The notes under the pieces: generated by a model
Database searches by the model: none
Told to the model about the DNA's origin: nothing
The model's input: the letters and a program-made list of their open reading frames with translations, nothing else
In this document: in pieces, positions 13,601 to 28,600 of the stretch
Position numbering within the stretch: position 1 is the first letter of the stretch
How the letters are laid out: every line of letters starts with the position of its first letter
Origin: Pomphorhynchus laevis
Lineage: Eukaryota > Acanthocephala > Palaeacanthocephala > Echinorhynchida > Pomphorhynchidae
Direction: 5' to 3'
DNA length: 64,000 bases
Assembly: GCA_012934845.2 (NCBI GenBank)
Contig: WNNJ02001273.1
Span: 186,001 to 250,000, forward strand
Position numbers and translations under genes: made by a program

Positions 13601-16600
13601 AACAAAACCAATATTAATGATAAAGAAGGTGTATATCTAGATATGAACATTAAATTAACATTAACTAAAACTACTATTAATTTATATCGTAAGATGACAT
13701 ATTTAAATTTACAAGAAACATATTTTTGCATGAGCATTCATGCATACCATGTAATATAAAATATAATACATTAAATAATGAAATTTTAAGAATGTAACAA
13801 TATGTAATGATATTGGCTTTCTTCAAAATCATTTAAATAATTTAATAGATGCATATTTTAAACTAGGTTACTATAAAAATAACATCAAGCAGAAAATAGT
13901 AAAATATATAAATATAAAATATACTCTACATTCATCGCAATATTTAAATATATATAAATAATATATTTTTATATCAATAAATATAAATCGCTATATTCCA
14001 CTATACATACTCTGCATAGTAAAATAGTGCAATTAAATTGAGAGGTATTGATTTCATTCAGCCTAGACAATACGTTGTAGATATTAAAATAAATTTGAAA
14101 AATATAAATAAATGAGTAAAATTTAGTAATGCGTATCAATCTGTAGGTTGTCTTAACATATAGGATTGATCCAGAATTTATATACTAACAAATCGCAAAA
14201 TATACATACTATAGCATGAATTTTTACCATGTAATTATGGTTTAGTATTAAGTAATTCTAAATTAATATTATTTCTATCAATTTCTATTAATTTCTAAAA
14301 TTTAAAAATTTATTTTTTCAAAATTTAAAAAATATATAGATATCGTTAGCAAAATGGTTATTTATAAGGTTTCGTAGCCATTAAACAAAATTTGGCCATT
14401 TTTAGGACATTTAAACAAAATATTAACATAATTTATATCGATTAGTTGATAATTAATATTAATTAATTTCTATTAATTAAATGATTTCGAGCGTAATTTT
14501 GCGATATATGAAAGAGCCCAAACTCTGCAGAATTTAGTTAGGAACATTATCAGATATATTTATTAGCTTTTAAAAGCCAAAATATCATTATTTTGTGCTG
14601 CAATTCTACTTGTTTCGTCATTTTAGTTTAGGAGATTTCAATTCCTGGTTAATTCGATGTTTATACGATATAAATATAAAATATATAATATATAATATAG
14701 AATTTATACTTTGTCAATATTTATAATTATGAGGTCATATCAACAGATTCATTGTAGTATAAATAATTGTATTCTTACAGACTAAGAGAACCAAGCGATA
14801 TTGTAAAAAAGTGTGTTAAGACAGAGCAAAACGAGCTGAGTATGGCAAATCAAATTAGTTAACTAAGTCTACATATGTTGTAGACTTGTATAAAGTAAAA
14901 AATAAATATTTATTAATTTTTTAAAATAAATAATTTGTAGGGTAATAATATTTTAAAATTCAATTTTTAAGGTAAATGTAGATAAATCTCTTTCTTTAAA
15001 GTCTGGAGCAGATGTGTCTAATATCGATGAAAATTTACCACAGATTGTGTACAAGGATCATGGATGTATATCTTGTTTCGTGTCAAGTCATGTTAGTGCT
15101 TTATTATTAAAGTGCTTTGAAGAATTACTTTATTATTACTTTAAGATTATTTTGTTATAATCTTTTAATTATTGTTATAATTATCTGATAAAGAAATACA
15201 TCGAATTGAATTATATTTAATTATTGTAAAAATAATACATATGATTGAATTTGTTAAGTGCTCACCTGTTATTTTATGTGCGACTGATATAGTTGTCCCT
15301 GATTTTCTATTAATAATAATAATTAATATCAGAATAACGATTAGAAATCATCTGAAGGAACTGCTATGTTATAAGTTTTCGGTAACTATTCTTAGACCCA
15401 ACATAAGAGTGGGGTCAAATACTGAAATTTAATAATCTAGAGTTCTCTTATTCTAACACAGAATATATAATCCATAAAATTTTTCACTTGAGAGTTTAAA
15501 TTTATTGTAAATAAAAGTTAATAATAATACTGACGTTTAAGTTACCTCTCAATAATTGACTTCGTATGACCAACTTCAACTTGTGCCTGTTCAGTTCCGG
15601 AATCGCCTCTTGCTATACTAGGATCAGATGGAATAGGTTCATTTTCCACCTAAAAACAAAATACACATATCTACAAAAAACAAACATTTATTCCCATGTC
15701 AACAATACGTGGACGAATAACATAACTTTAAAATAATACACCAATTGAACGATTAACACAGCACGTGCACATGCAATAAGTAAACATGCATAAAAATATT
15801 AAAAAATATAGACAAATATTTAAGTTGATATGCCTGTGCAATTACCATTGAAAGCAATTACCAATCAGCGATGGTAGAATAAGGTGCAACCTTCAATCTG
15901 AAAACCTACCTACTCTTTCTAATGAATACTATATTCAAACTAGCCATCTATACTTTGTTTCCTAATTTTAAGTTGATATACCTGTGCAGTCATTGCACAT
16001 GTGCAATGACTAAAAAAAGAAATTTGTCAGAAAAATCATCAGAAATTTTTTTGATAAAAAATCATCAGAAATTTTGAGTTGATATTTAAGTTGATATGCA
16101 TGTGCAATTACCATTGAAATTTTGATGACTATTTTATCCTGCACACTACTTTAATCCTATCTATACGCCAGCATCAATATGCTACATTTCAGTATTGGTG
16201 GAACTCATCAGCTAGCTACTTATCTAATATTTACGTTTAACGTTTTGATCCTTTTAATGTTAGCTGACGATCTTTCGACTCGTCTGCTTTATTAGAATTT
16301 ATATTTAATAACAGACTTTCGTCTTACATTTTACAAATTGAATTGAAATAATTTATAATTTAAAATTAAATCAGCGTTGATAGGGGAAGGTGCTACCTTC
16401 AATTTGAAAACCTACCTACTTTTGCAATTAATTGCTATTATCAAACTAGTCATCTATACTAGTTTACTGGATAGTTTATCCAGTTAATACAGTAATAGAT
16501 AATCTAAGGATATATGAAGTACATATTCGTCATTCATTCAGTTATTATATATCTTTGAGCAGCAATTTGGACCATAGAGGGTTGACAAACAAACTATGCA

Positions 16601-19600
16601 CAACATGACAAATAGCAAAAATATAAACTTAACTACGTGTTATCTCATTGAATGTATATTTACATCAAACATTATAACATTTGTGTTTATTTGAAGGTTT
16701 TAAATTAAAACCTTCAAATCAACGCTCAGAACTCACTAATCTGTCACGTGAATAGTTAGAAGAGGTCTTGAACTCCATTGATAACGAGATGACACCAGTT
16801 CAATTTTCAAGTTTTGTGCTAGAAAGCGTGAGGCAACATTCATCAACAATTTTATATTTATTACAGTTTCTGCAGCTGAAGTACTAACAATTAAAGGAAA
16901 ACTAAAAGCATCGAAAGCCCACAGCCTGTACCACTGGCATGGGTTCTTCAAATAGTATCTGATATTATTTGACAGTTTTATTCCAGGCATGATTTCAATA
17001 TCTGTATTTGATTATCCAAATCAATTTAATTTCTGTTCAGGCAGGAGTACCACAAATGCTCTGCTGTCTATATATCATAATATAGTTTATAACTTAAATA
17101 GGCGGAGCTTCCCAATAGTTCAAGTAGTTTAAGCAGACTTGAGTAAAGCTTTTAACCACGTTACTCTTGACTTGTACAAATAATTGTCAACTATTTCAAT
17201 TATTTCAACTATTTCAATGATTTCGTTTTATTAAATCTCTTCTACCGAACAAAAAATAATAAGGAACTGTCATGTTTGCTCATATAGTCGTTACATTGAA
17301 AAATGTCTACCACAAGGATCGATATATCATCGATTTTTTTTCTTTATTTATCAACAATTTTGTTTTCAAATGTGCAGTTTCAAAATGTATCAAGTTAATT
17401 TTAACTCATGCAAATAACGTGTACGACCCAAATAGTATTATGAACGTGGAACAACTAAATCTAAAAATATGGCGTTATGATAATCGATTATTCATTTATG
17501 TAGGTAAATCAAAGATTCTTCATTTCCAATAAAAAGAACCCTAAAAACTCTAGAGCAAAACAATTACGGATTTTCAAGAGCAAAAACTTAAGATTTTGGG
17601 TGTATTTGGAATTCAATCTGTCATGGCACTCTTATATACATCATATCACTTAGGTGTGTAATAAACGACTATATTTCTGACGACAATTAAAATGTTTGGA
17701 GCCTCATCTGATCATTTAAAAATATACTACAATGAGTGTATTAATTCATTATTGTGTTATGGATATCTGACTTCCTGTGGTATGTCATGTAGAGATGCAC
17801 AATAGTAAAACCTTGTTCACAAGCGCGACAAACGCATTTGCCAAAAGAAATTAGTCTCTTTGACAACAAAGCTTGGAAATATTTTCACGTCATTATGTAA
17901 TTTAAAAGATTCCATTCAACGAGATCATCACGTTTATGGAACCGAAAACATTGCAACACAAAACATTTGCAATACAGCTTTTTATTTCAGGCAATAGATG
18001 CGATTAAAAAACTAAACAATTTCAAGCAATAGATTTTTCAAGCGATTTTTTTTGTTTTCATACCTAGAACCTGAGATAGCTGGTTAACTAGGATTTAATA
18101 TATACTGTATAGACTCATTATTAAACATTAAATCTTCATTGTATATTTTTTGTTTACAAAATATAAGAACGGGTTTCACATCATATAATGATTATATGAT
18201 GTAACCTTAATTAAACCCAGCGAGTTAGAAAAACAAATGAAAATAATAAAATTGGCTCTAAAATGTAAAATGTTCAACTAGATTATTAAGTGTTCAATCA
18301 CTAGCTAAGTTCAAACATTAAAGCTCACAAACAGTATACGACAATTATTAAACCTAGCGACTTGTAATGAACAACTGCATATATAATTAAATGAGGGTGT
18401 AACATGCAGAGTGTCCAACTATTTATAGTTCAATATAACTAGCAGTAAGCAAAAACTAAACTCACAAATTGTATACATCAATTTAATTTGAACATAGCGA
18501 GTGAGAAATACACAGATACAGAAAAAATAGAGGTTTAGCATGCGTAACGCTCAATTCGATATTAAATTGTTCAATCACAAGATTGTTTCGTGAACTAAAA
18601 CTCAAAACACCTATTAATCGGGCGACATCACATACAATCACATTGTGTGACCTTCACATACAATCACATTGCAAACCAGAATATCAGAAATAATTTTTTA
18701 ATAATTATTATACACATTATTTAATTATACAATAATTGAAAATTGCTAGATCCCGCATAAAGTGAGTTACTATAATATAGTAATTCACTATTACTATTAA
18801 TATAGTAACTCAGTGATCCTACACTGAGTTACTATATTTCACTAGTAACTCAGTGTAGGAGCAAAGCTAGAAGACGCTGTTTCAGCCTTATCTCAGCACA
18901 CCGTCGAGAACGCGAAAAGCAAAAACAATATGCTATGGAGAACACGCTGACAGTTTCAGCAATCTTATAAGTCGCCACGAAGGTAACTGGGCTTTTCAAG
19001 GTCATTAAACCCGACGATGAAAATCTGATTTATATGTATATATGTTATATAATATTATATTTAATAATAGATACATTACCAAAAGCAGTAATACATTTGC
19101 AGTATAATCGAAGTAACCGGTCGATAATTGTAATTCATGTGAATTTTATTGACTATTTGAGTTAACGCTTTTCGAAGTATTCTTAGTTCAGCAGGTTTAC
19201 GAATATATTCTATCACTGAAGTCCTGCGGATATAGTTGATAAAGCAGAATGTATATATAATGTATATACATATGTATATACACATAATATATGTATATAT
19301 TATATTTAATAATATATACAATATTTATAATATAACATATTTAATTATCAATAAAATATAATTAATATATGATTTTATGATTAAATATCAATATGTCTTA
19401 TAGCAAAACGCAATATATGAGCAGGTAGCAATATATAAAAACAGATAGCTACATTTAAACGGATGGCAAATATGAAAGTTTCTGCCATAGTAATCAGATC
19501 AGCTAACTGAGTCTATCCATTTAAATTATAAATAAATTAATATAAAATTAAAATTAAAATAATGTAATTTATATTTATATAAAGGTGAAATTTAAAATTA

Positions 19601-22600
19601 AAATTTTAAATAAAAATAAACTTTTATGAATTGACTAATAAATAATATACGATGTATCCGAATAAGGATTAGAAGTCGTCAGGAAGAACTATTATATCAT
19701 CAACTTTCGGCCCTATTCATCAAAAACATAGCAGCCACGCCAAATATATGCTAATGACGTATTTCCTCTGATGAAATTTGATTATCGGGTATCTTATTAT
19801 AATACAAAGTATATTATTTATTATCCATCTATAAACATTCGCCACATAAGACTTTAAATTTATTTTTTAATAATATTTTGTTGATTTATATATTTTAAGA
19901 TTTTCTGTTTTATTTTATTTTTATAGTAACCTAGTTTAAAATATATATCTATTAAATTATCTAAATGATTTTGAAGAAAGCCAATATCGTTACATATTGT
20001 TGCAATTCTTGAAATTTCATTATTTTATGTATTGTATTTAATATTATATGGTACGAATGAATGCTCATGCAAAAATATGTATCTTATAAATTTAAATATG
20101 CCATCTTTACGATATAAATTAAAAGTAGTTTTAATTGATGTTAATTTAATATTCATATCTAGATATATACCTTTATCGTTAATATTGGTTTTTATTAAGA
20201 ACAAGGCTACCTGGATAAATTTGTTCACTAATTGAATAAAACTTATTAGATTTAAATGCACATATATCATCCTTACATCTGAAAATTTCATATCTTTATA
20301 TAGTTTAAATTTATTTTTTAAACAGTTATGAACAAATTTATAAATAAATTAGCTATAATTAGGCTAATATTATTTCACATTGGAACACCTTTTACTTGCC
20401 TAAATATAGATGTCCCTACTTTTAAATAATTTTGATTTATCAAAATATTTAAGGATTCTAATAATTCAATTGTATCCATATATTTATATTTGATTGAGGG
20501 CTGAATTTTTTGTTAGATAGACGTTATAGTTATTAAAACAAATATATGAATGTATTTTCCAGATATAAGATTAATTAATTTTTCTAATGCATCTTTAATA
20601 TCTGCTAAATCTAGATTTGTATAAAGCGTACTAAAATCGTACGTATTTATATTCTGAAAATTTATTCATTTTGTGTGTTCTAAAAATCCTTTTGTAGAAT
20701 TAATACTGAAATAGTGTTCTATACCAGTATTAATTTCGATTACTTTACATTATTTTTTGAAGTGTGCTTTAATTACTTTAAGTATTTTATTCATATAGAC
20801 AGAAAGTGGTTTTAATGTACATTTAAACGCACTACATATGAACCTAGGTTTTATCGGATTTTTATGTAATTTTGGATTCCAATATAATATAGTTTTATTA
20901 TCTGATTCAACCTTTATACCCTTTTTATCCATTATAGAACAGTGACTTGTAATAATTGTTTCTAAACTCAACTCACTACGTTCATATGTTGGATTTACAT
21001 TTAAATCATTAGAATTAACCTCTTTCACTAGTATATCATAATAAAGCTTTTTGCATATGAAGACAAAGTTATTACTAGCTTTATCAATAGTTGTTATTAT
21101 ATAGTTATCCTTTAATTTAGTAAGTTCTGTATACATATATTTATTAACTTGATCTTTTCTTTTATAATTGTTTGTTATTTTCATTTTCTCTTTAATTTTA
21201 TCTAAAATATAAGTTTTCCAAATGTTTATCTTTGATGTATTTAAGCTCTTACTATTAATCAGCTTACCAAAGTATGCATTTAAGTTATTATATAACGAAT
21301 TGTAAATTTTATTTTGATTGTTATTATTTAATCTATATTTATACCCTTTTGATATCATTTTCCTTAATTCATTGTTTTCAATTAATTCTAAATTATGAGT
21401 TAATTTAATTTATTTTATTAAAATTGCGCATTATAGAATGCTTCTCATGTATAAAATCATTAAATCAGCCAATAAAATGTTTCAAATTCGATCATGTAGT
21501 TTACCATTAGAAAAATACATTCAAGTGTTTAACATGCAACAATGCATGCACAATTCTATGCTACAATTGGTGTCCTAGTAAAAATGAATGGCTAGGATTG
21601 GTATGCGTACTAATATTACGCATACCAACATGTTTCAAATATTTTGAAATCAAAATATTTGCGAATAAATCACTTAAGACTTTATCTTGCCGGTAAGAAT
21701 TGTGCAATGTGTGTTTTTGTAGTTGCAAATTGTTTTCATTATTAATATCGGCTATATGTAGCTTATTTAGCAGCGAAGAATATATTTTATTCAAATACGG
21801 ATGCCAATAAGCGTTTGTTATTGCATTATAATCAACTTTAATTTCTTAAAACGTTTGTTGTAAATATTTTATATGCCAGGAAGAGAACACTTAAAATAAT
21901 GACATGCACCAATGACATGACAACACACACGTAAATATCCCACACGAATTACCACATAAATATCTGAAATTTCAGAGGTGGATTGCCGACGAAGCTGCCG
22001 ATTCAGCATATTAGCGATAGCTATAAAAGGTAGATTTGTTGTTTGAAATGATTGTTTAAAGGAAACAAGCATATCAACATTTTGCTCGTCGAATAAAATC
22101 CTCTAAAGTCATTGTTATAATTACGTTTTTTAAAATTAATTTATAGCAAAAACACTGCACATTTTTAATCAAACTGCAGACCTTAAATTTAATAAATTTA
22201 AAAAGGCACGTGTATTATTCACTGCCAATCGGAATATCAAAGATGACCAACTAAAGTGGAGGCATCGACAATAACTTAGCGCGCCAATAGTTTCGTTGCT
22301 TGCCTTTAATCTGTGATTCAATCACCGAGAAATTTATTATTATTTAAATTTATTATTCGGTTATTTCACACTGAATTGTTTGACTTTAAACTGCAGGGCA
22401 AACATTTTGTGATTAAAAAACAAGATTAGATCCATTCAATAATCCAACAAGATTATTACATTTATTAGATTCCTTATTATATTCTTTCTCGTTTAAAAAG
22501 GATCTTTATAAACACTATAAATACAATACTTTATAAATACAATACTTTCCAAGTATTTTTTAAATTTTATTGCCAAGCTTGATTTTTTATGATTATTTAA

Positions 22601-25600
22601 ATTATCTTTTTAAAAATCATTTGAGTTGAAAATCACTTTATAATTAAAAACTGATAAGATAAATATGCAAAAAGTAATTAAAACTGAAATTTATCCCGGA
22701 TTTCAAATCTAATAAATGAATCAATTCTGAAATTTTAATTCTGATATGAAATCAATCCATTTCAGTATATTAATGGATTCCCGATCCTTATGCTTTAATT
22801 AAAAAACTGATTAAAGGCACCATTAGAGACGTCAATGCAATAAACAATGGGTTCTTAGTATTTTTAATTATTTAAGTTTATTGTTTACAGACCATTTATT
22901 TTTGGCGAACATAGGATATTTAATTAATATATAAATTTATTAATTAAATTTATTTAATAAATTTTATTAATCTATAATTTATTTATTAGAATATTTATAT
23001 ATTTCTATTTATTAATATTCGTTAATATCGCGTAGCATTACGTTCGAAGTAAATTTAATCATTGGATTTTTCATTTCGAATGCTATAACCCTCTCTCTAT
23101 CTAATGTAATTTGAATTTTACATCCAGTTCATAGTTTTGTCAGCTAATTTCGGTTCAACACTGTAGCAAATCTTGATTTATATTTGAACAGTGAATATAG
23201 TATTGTATATTTCGGACTCGAATTTTCATAGATTCGAATCATAATCTTCAGGTAACCTAATAGAGGTCATTACTAAATATTGATATAACTAAAATAATGC
23301 GAGTTTTAATTTAAAAATTCTATTTCACACCTGATAATTGACCAGTGAGTTCGCACCCCTGATCAGACAATCGATTACTTAACTGCTTAGTCACAAATTA
23401 AGCTTCACACAACGTTCCCTTCCAAATGATGATTTCCCTGATATATGAATTGCATTGGAATTTCTTTTTGATAATATCCATGTTTCTTTCTATTGTAATA
23501 ATTTATTATAGTATGGAATCAAAGAAACTTGTATTATTCGAGAAAAAATTATCAGTCCAATATTTCAAGAGCTACTGCTATCATCGTCATTGATAGCAAC
23601 AGCTATTGAAATATTGGACTGATAATTTTTTCTCGAATAATACAAGTTTCTTTGATTCCATACTATAATAAATTATTGGAATTTCTGTTATATGAACAAC
23701 TTGAAAATTTTTTCTTGTGATGCATTTGAGCTGTTATTTTACTTTTTCTTTATCATCGTTACCATCTTCGTTATACTTGATGGAAATCAGATTATTCAAA
23801 TGAATCGGTGCTAGCATTTTAAATAAAAATGAGGCTTTATCATCACAAGGAAGCACATCGGAATTTAAAACGTGATTATGTGATGCATGAACAAAATCGC
23901 TTTGGATCTACTGACTTTTATATATTTCATTATAAATGAATATCGCAATCTACTATGAGGTGTTTGTAATTAACTCTGCCACAACGGTATTAATCAATAT
24001 TTTAAATAATTTCATTAATTAATAGTTCAGCAAACAGAGATAATATTAAAATAATATCTTTGACGTCAAAGATTGATGATTTGCATGTTTATATTTGTCA
24101 TACATTGTACAATAATTCTCTAAATACATCTTGTAAATTTAATAGAGATTTGGAAGTAATGTAAATGAAGAATGTTTCTACCTAATGAATAATGTTCCTA
24201 ATTAATAATATCAAATAATTAATATTGTTTTTGTTGATTTCAACTATAGTATCATTTTATTATTAAATCATTGATTCATTAAAAATTATTACATGAATAA
24301 AATAATTCAGTAAACAGTTATTTTTTAATTTATAATTCTTTAATAAGCAAATTATTATTGGAGTTAATAAAAGAGAAAATTATTTTTTGATATTTCGCTA
24401 ACTTCTGTTAGCATCTATAGAAAAAAATTTAATAAAATTTTTATATTTAATACTTTATAATAAAATTTTTATAATCTTCTAAAATTTCATAATTATAACT
24501 TTATTTTCAACTTCAAACAATGCAATGCTTGAATAATGTTCATATAAGGACTTTGATATTTATAGTTGATAAGCATCAATCGTATAACTACAAAAATTTA
24601 CATATTTCGAAAACACTTACTTCGACTACAACTCTTTTAATATTTGGCTGATTTAGCTGGTTCAATTCATCTTGTGCACTAGATATATGCTGTTTGATCT
24701 GTTGAAGGTTTTCAAGATTATGAAACAAAGAAGTGCGTTCTTTGGTGAGTCCTTTTTGTAGCTCAATGTCTGGCTCCCACGATTCTTTATTAGCCTTAGC
24801 ATCTCTCATACTCAGAAATTCGGACAAACGTTCCTTGGTGACACCAGCACGAATCAATTCATTTGCGTCCTTGGCATCTAGCTCTTCAAGACTGGTTTTT
24901 CCCTCAAATAAATGTTGCATTCGCTGTTTCGTGAAACCTGCAGGTAATTCAATATCCGGTATCCATTCATGTTCATTAAATGCTGAGGCAGATGCGACAT
25001 CTTTAACGAATGATTCAACTCGCTGACCAACATTTCCACTTTCTAATATAACATCGGGCTCCCATTGCTTACCACTGTAATTAGAGTATTTAGTAGCTGC
25101 TGCCAAAAGCTGTGCAGCTCGGTCTTTCGCTAACCCAGTTTCTAGATGTACATCAGGGGTCCATGCTGCTGTATTTGTGGATGCGGTAGTATTGTCATAA
25201 AGCAACGATGCTCGTTCACGAGCCATACCACTAGTTATCGGTACATCTGGAGTCCATTCAACACTTCTCTGTTTTGTCACTGCACTTGAAGAGAACGCAT
25301 CCTTTCGTTCTTTAGCAAGTCCACTTTGTAGGTCAACGTCTGGAACCCACTCCGTCGGTTGAGATTCATCGACAAGCTTTGTAAATCTGTCTAACTTTTC
25401 TTGATCAATAGCTTTTGGTGTTGTTTGTGGATCATTTATATCTTTGCTTTGGATTTTCTGCTTTCCACTCATATCATCTAAAAATTTCTGTTTAGCTGAA
25501 TTTGCTAGTCCTGATTGTACGTCGATAACGGTTCTATTACCGGTCGAAGGTTCTTTATTCATTTCCTCTAAAATTTTCTCTTTAATGCTAGATGCAAGTC

Positions 25601-28600
25601 CTTCAAACTGAGCCGGATCAATATTCACTGATTTTTTTGTTTGCTTTTTGAAATCGCTGAAAATCTTGTTCAATCTATCGGCTGTTAATTTCGCTGGCAC
25701 AGCAGAATCATTACTTAGGCCGGATGCGTCTTCAAAATGCGAAAATCTTCGTTCGTCATCTCTGGTTGAGCCTTTTTGCTGATCCAATATTGCGGTTTGA
25801 ATGCGATTTTTCAATTCATTCGTAATACCTTCAACTATTTTTAAATCTAGTTGTTTGTTAGCATTGCGAAATTCCTTGCTACTTTCTGCCAGAATTTTTT
25901 CGATTCGTGATGCAGTTAAATTGCTTTCACGTTGAGAATTGCTGTCCAGCACGGTTTCTGACTTCACCTTCGATTGCTTATTAAACAAGCCAGCAGTACT
26001 GGTCACACAGTGTAATAGTGCTGCACGTATTTTACACCACATATCGTCGTTTAGATTTTGATTGCTGTTGTCAATTCTTGAGGATTCAGTGGCAATATCA
26101 ATGATTTTCTCAACTCTTTCATCTGTAATCCCACAAAACCATTGTCGATCGTTGATTTCGATATTTTGCTCCTTTGCGGATAATGCGTTTTTATTGCACA
26201 CTTCACGAGAAACATTCAGAAATGCTTTTCGAACCGAATCAAGGACAAGGTCGTCGGTCATTTCCTCGTAGGATCGTAGATACGGTAACGAAAGTGTGAG
26301 CAGCTTTCGGATCCGATCTTCATTCGAACTACTTAACCATTGCTCGTCAGAAATGCTTTCCAGTGGTATCTCATTATCATTAATGGCAGTTATAGCATTA
26401 ACGAAAACTGAGCGGATATCATCTATTGTCCCTTTAGAGACCAAATTTGTAGGCACCAATGTATTGGCACGGATTTCAGCTTCTTTTGCCTGTCTTTGTT
26501 CGGCCGAATTCTTGAATAGATGCAGCGCTGTTTTCAGTGTATTGAATTGAAGCTAAATAGCAAACGCACACATCTATAAGAACAATTATCTAAAATGTGT
26601 ATCTTTAAATCCAGAATGAATAAATAATCGTAGCGGCCGCAAGCTTCATTAATAAAGTAATAATTTTCTTAACTAACTTCTGGTCAGTTGCAATGAATTA
26701 TACTTACTAATTCGATTTTTATGCAATTTTCGATTTTGAGCAGTAAATTGAAAGTTGAAATAAAATAGCAAGTCGTACTAAGAAGAAAGCAATTCAATTC
26801 GTAAATAAATACGAGAATTGCTCAGAAATTTAAGCGTGAGCAATTTAAACGTACAATTAAATATTAGTATAAAATATCATAGTTAATAAAAAAGTAAAAA
26901 GTAACAACTACTTCTTACTGCTATTAAAGACGTGATATAGGGTTCCCTGTAAGAAAATAAAAACCATTAAATAAAAATATTTTTTAAATAGTTGATACTG
27001 ATCCATTATTGATAAATAATTATTGGAAATGGATCAAAGAAAAGAGGAAATTTTATTTGATATTTCACTAACCTCTGTTAGCATCTTCAGAAAATTACTG
27101 AATTTTCTGAAGATGCTAACAGAGGTTAGCGAAATATCAAAAATAATTTCTTCTTTCCTTTGATACAGCTCCAATAATTATTAGAAATAAATTTATATAT
27201 TTGATTTTACCTTTCTAGATTTTAAGATGCTTGCTTTAGAAAACACAATTTATCCAATCTAACTAATAGCTATCACAAGTGAATAGTGAGAATGGGATCA
27301 AAATGCAGTTTTTTATAACTTTAAATGAATACTCTACGCGAAAAACATAAATGTGAAATTCTTATTGATGACAACCATGAGATCACGACTACCGCCATGA
27401 TATCAAGTTAAAATTATTTTGTCATTTGTTTGACAACACTATACTAAAAATACATTTTAGTTATAAAAATATGAATTTGCTTCAAGTACACATTTTATTT
27501 TCAAATTTTCATGACTGCAACTAAGTATTACTTCCACTAAGTAGTCATATTTTAAAGTTCAAATTTAGCATTCTAAGAGAAGCCTTATGCAGGAGTTTAA
27601 GCATAGCGTGTTATGCATTTTTTGATTATTACAAATTATCTGCATAATTATTTATTTCAAAAGTTTGCAAATGGCCTATAATGAATTACAAAAGTAAAAT
27701 AGCTAAAATATTTCGACAGAACAAATCTGTCATCATCAAGAATATAGGCATAGTCTAAGAAAATATCACAATCTCAAAATGGTCTATAATTTTGCCGAAA
27801 TAATTTTGCCTTTTATAAATTATCTATTTTTTGAAATTTTATTTTTAAAAGATAAAATTTAATTTAATTTTCTAATTTTCATGACTGCAATTAAGTTATT
27901 AATTCGAAAACGCACAGCTTATAAAGCTTATAAAGTTTGCAAATGGCTTATAGTAAAAACAATTACTATAAAACAGTATTTGCTTTGACGTATATGCTTC
28001 GCCGTGTTTAATATAAGAAACAAATTAAAATCATGCGTTAAATACATATATTTTATCTTTTTTGTTTATGTAATTTGCATTTTATAATTCAAGGTTCATG
28101 CATTTTAATATATTTTGCTAATGTAACTATGTAATTTTGCTTATTCAATTGCATATATTTTAGCAACAGGAAACATTGTTAGTTCATAAACTAACAAAAG
28201 TTTGTTACATTTATAAATTAATTTCAAATCAGTAATTAAATAATCACTAACTTTTAAATCCTTAATATCGCAATATGTTTTCATTCGTATATTCACGTTA
28301 ATTTGCTCGAGATTTTTGTTCTTTTTACGAGATAAAAAATCAAAAATGAAACCCAGCATATAATAACAAAACAGGCGTACAACTGGTCCGCACCAATTTG
28401 TTCTGTCAAAATATTTAAAATAATTTTAATTTTCTTTTGCTGAGTATGGCCTTGTAATTCCATAAAATTAAGAAAAGCCAGATGGTATAATTCAAAATAT
28501 AGGATTTTGAAATAATTTTTAAACGTTTAATTGATTTTTAAATTATAAAAGAGCTTTTGGCGAAGCATCCCGAGAGTGCAAATCAAAAAATAATGTTAAG

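Noticed and set aside
16736-16990. 84-codon minus-strand ORF
   Set aside because: Antisense of the decayed LINE RT, whose blocks read on the plus strand.
24733-26550. Plus-strand ORFs opposite the large LIM exon
   Set aside because: Antisense shadows of a strongly supported exon.
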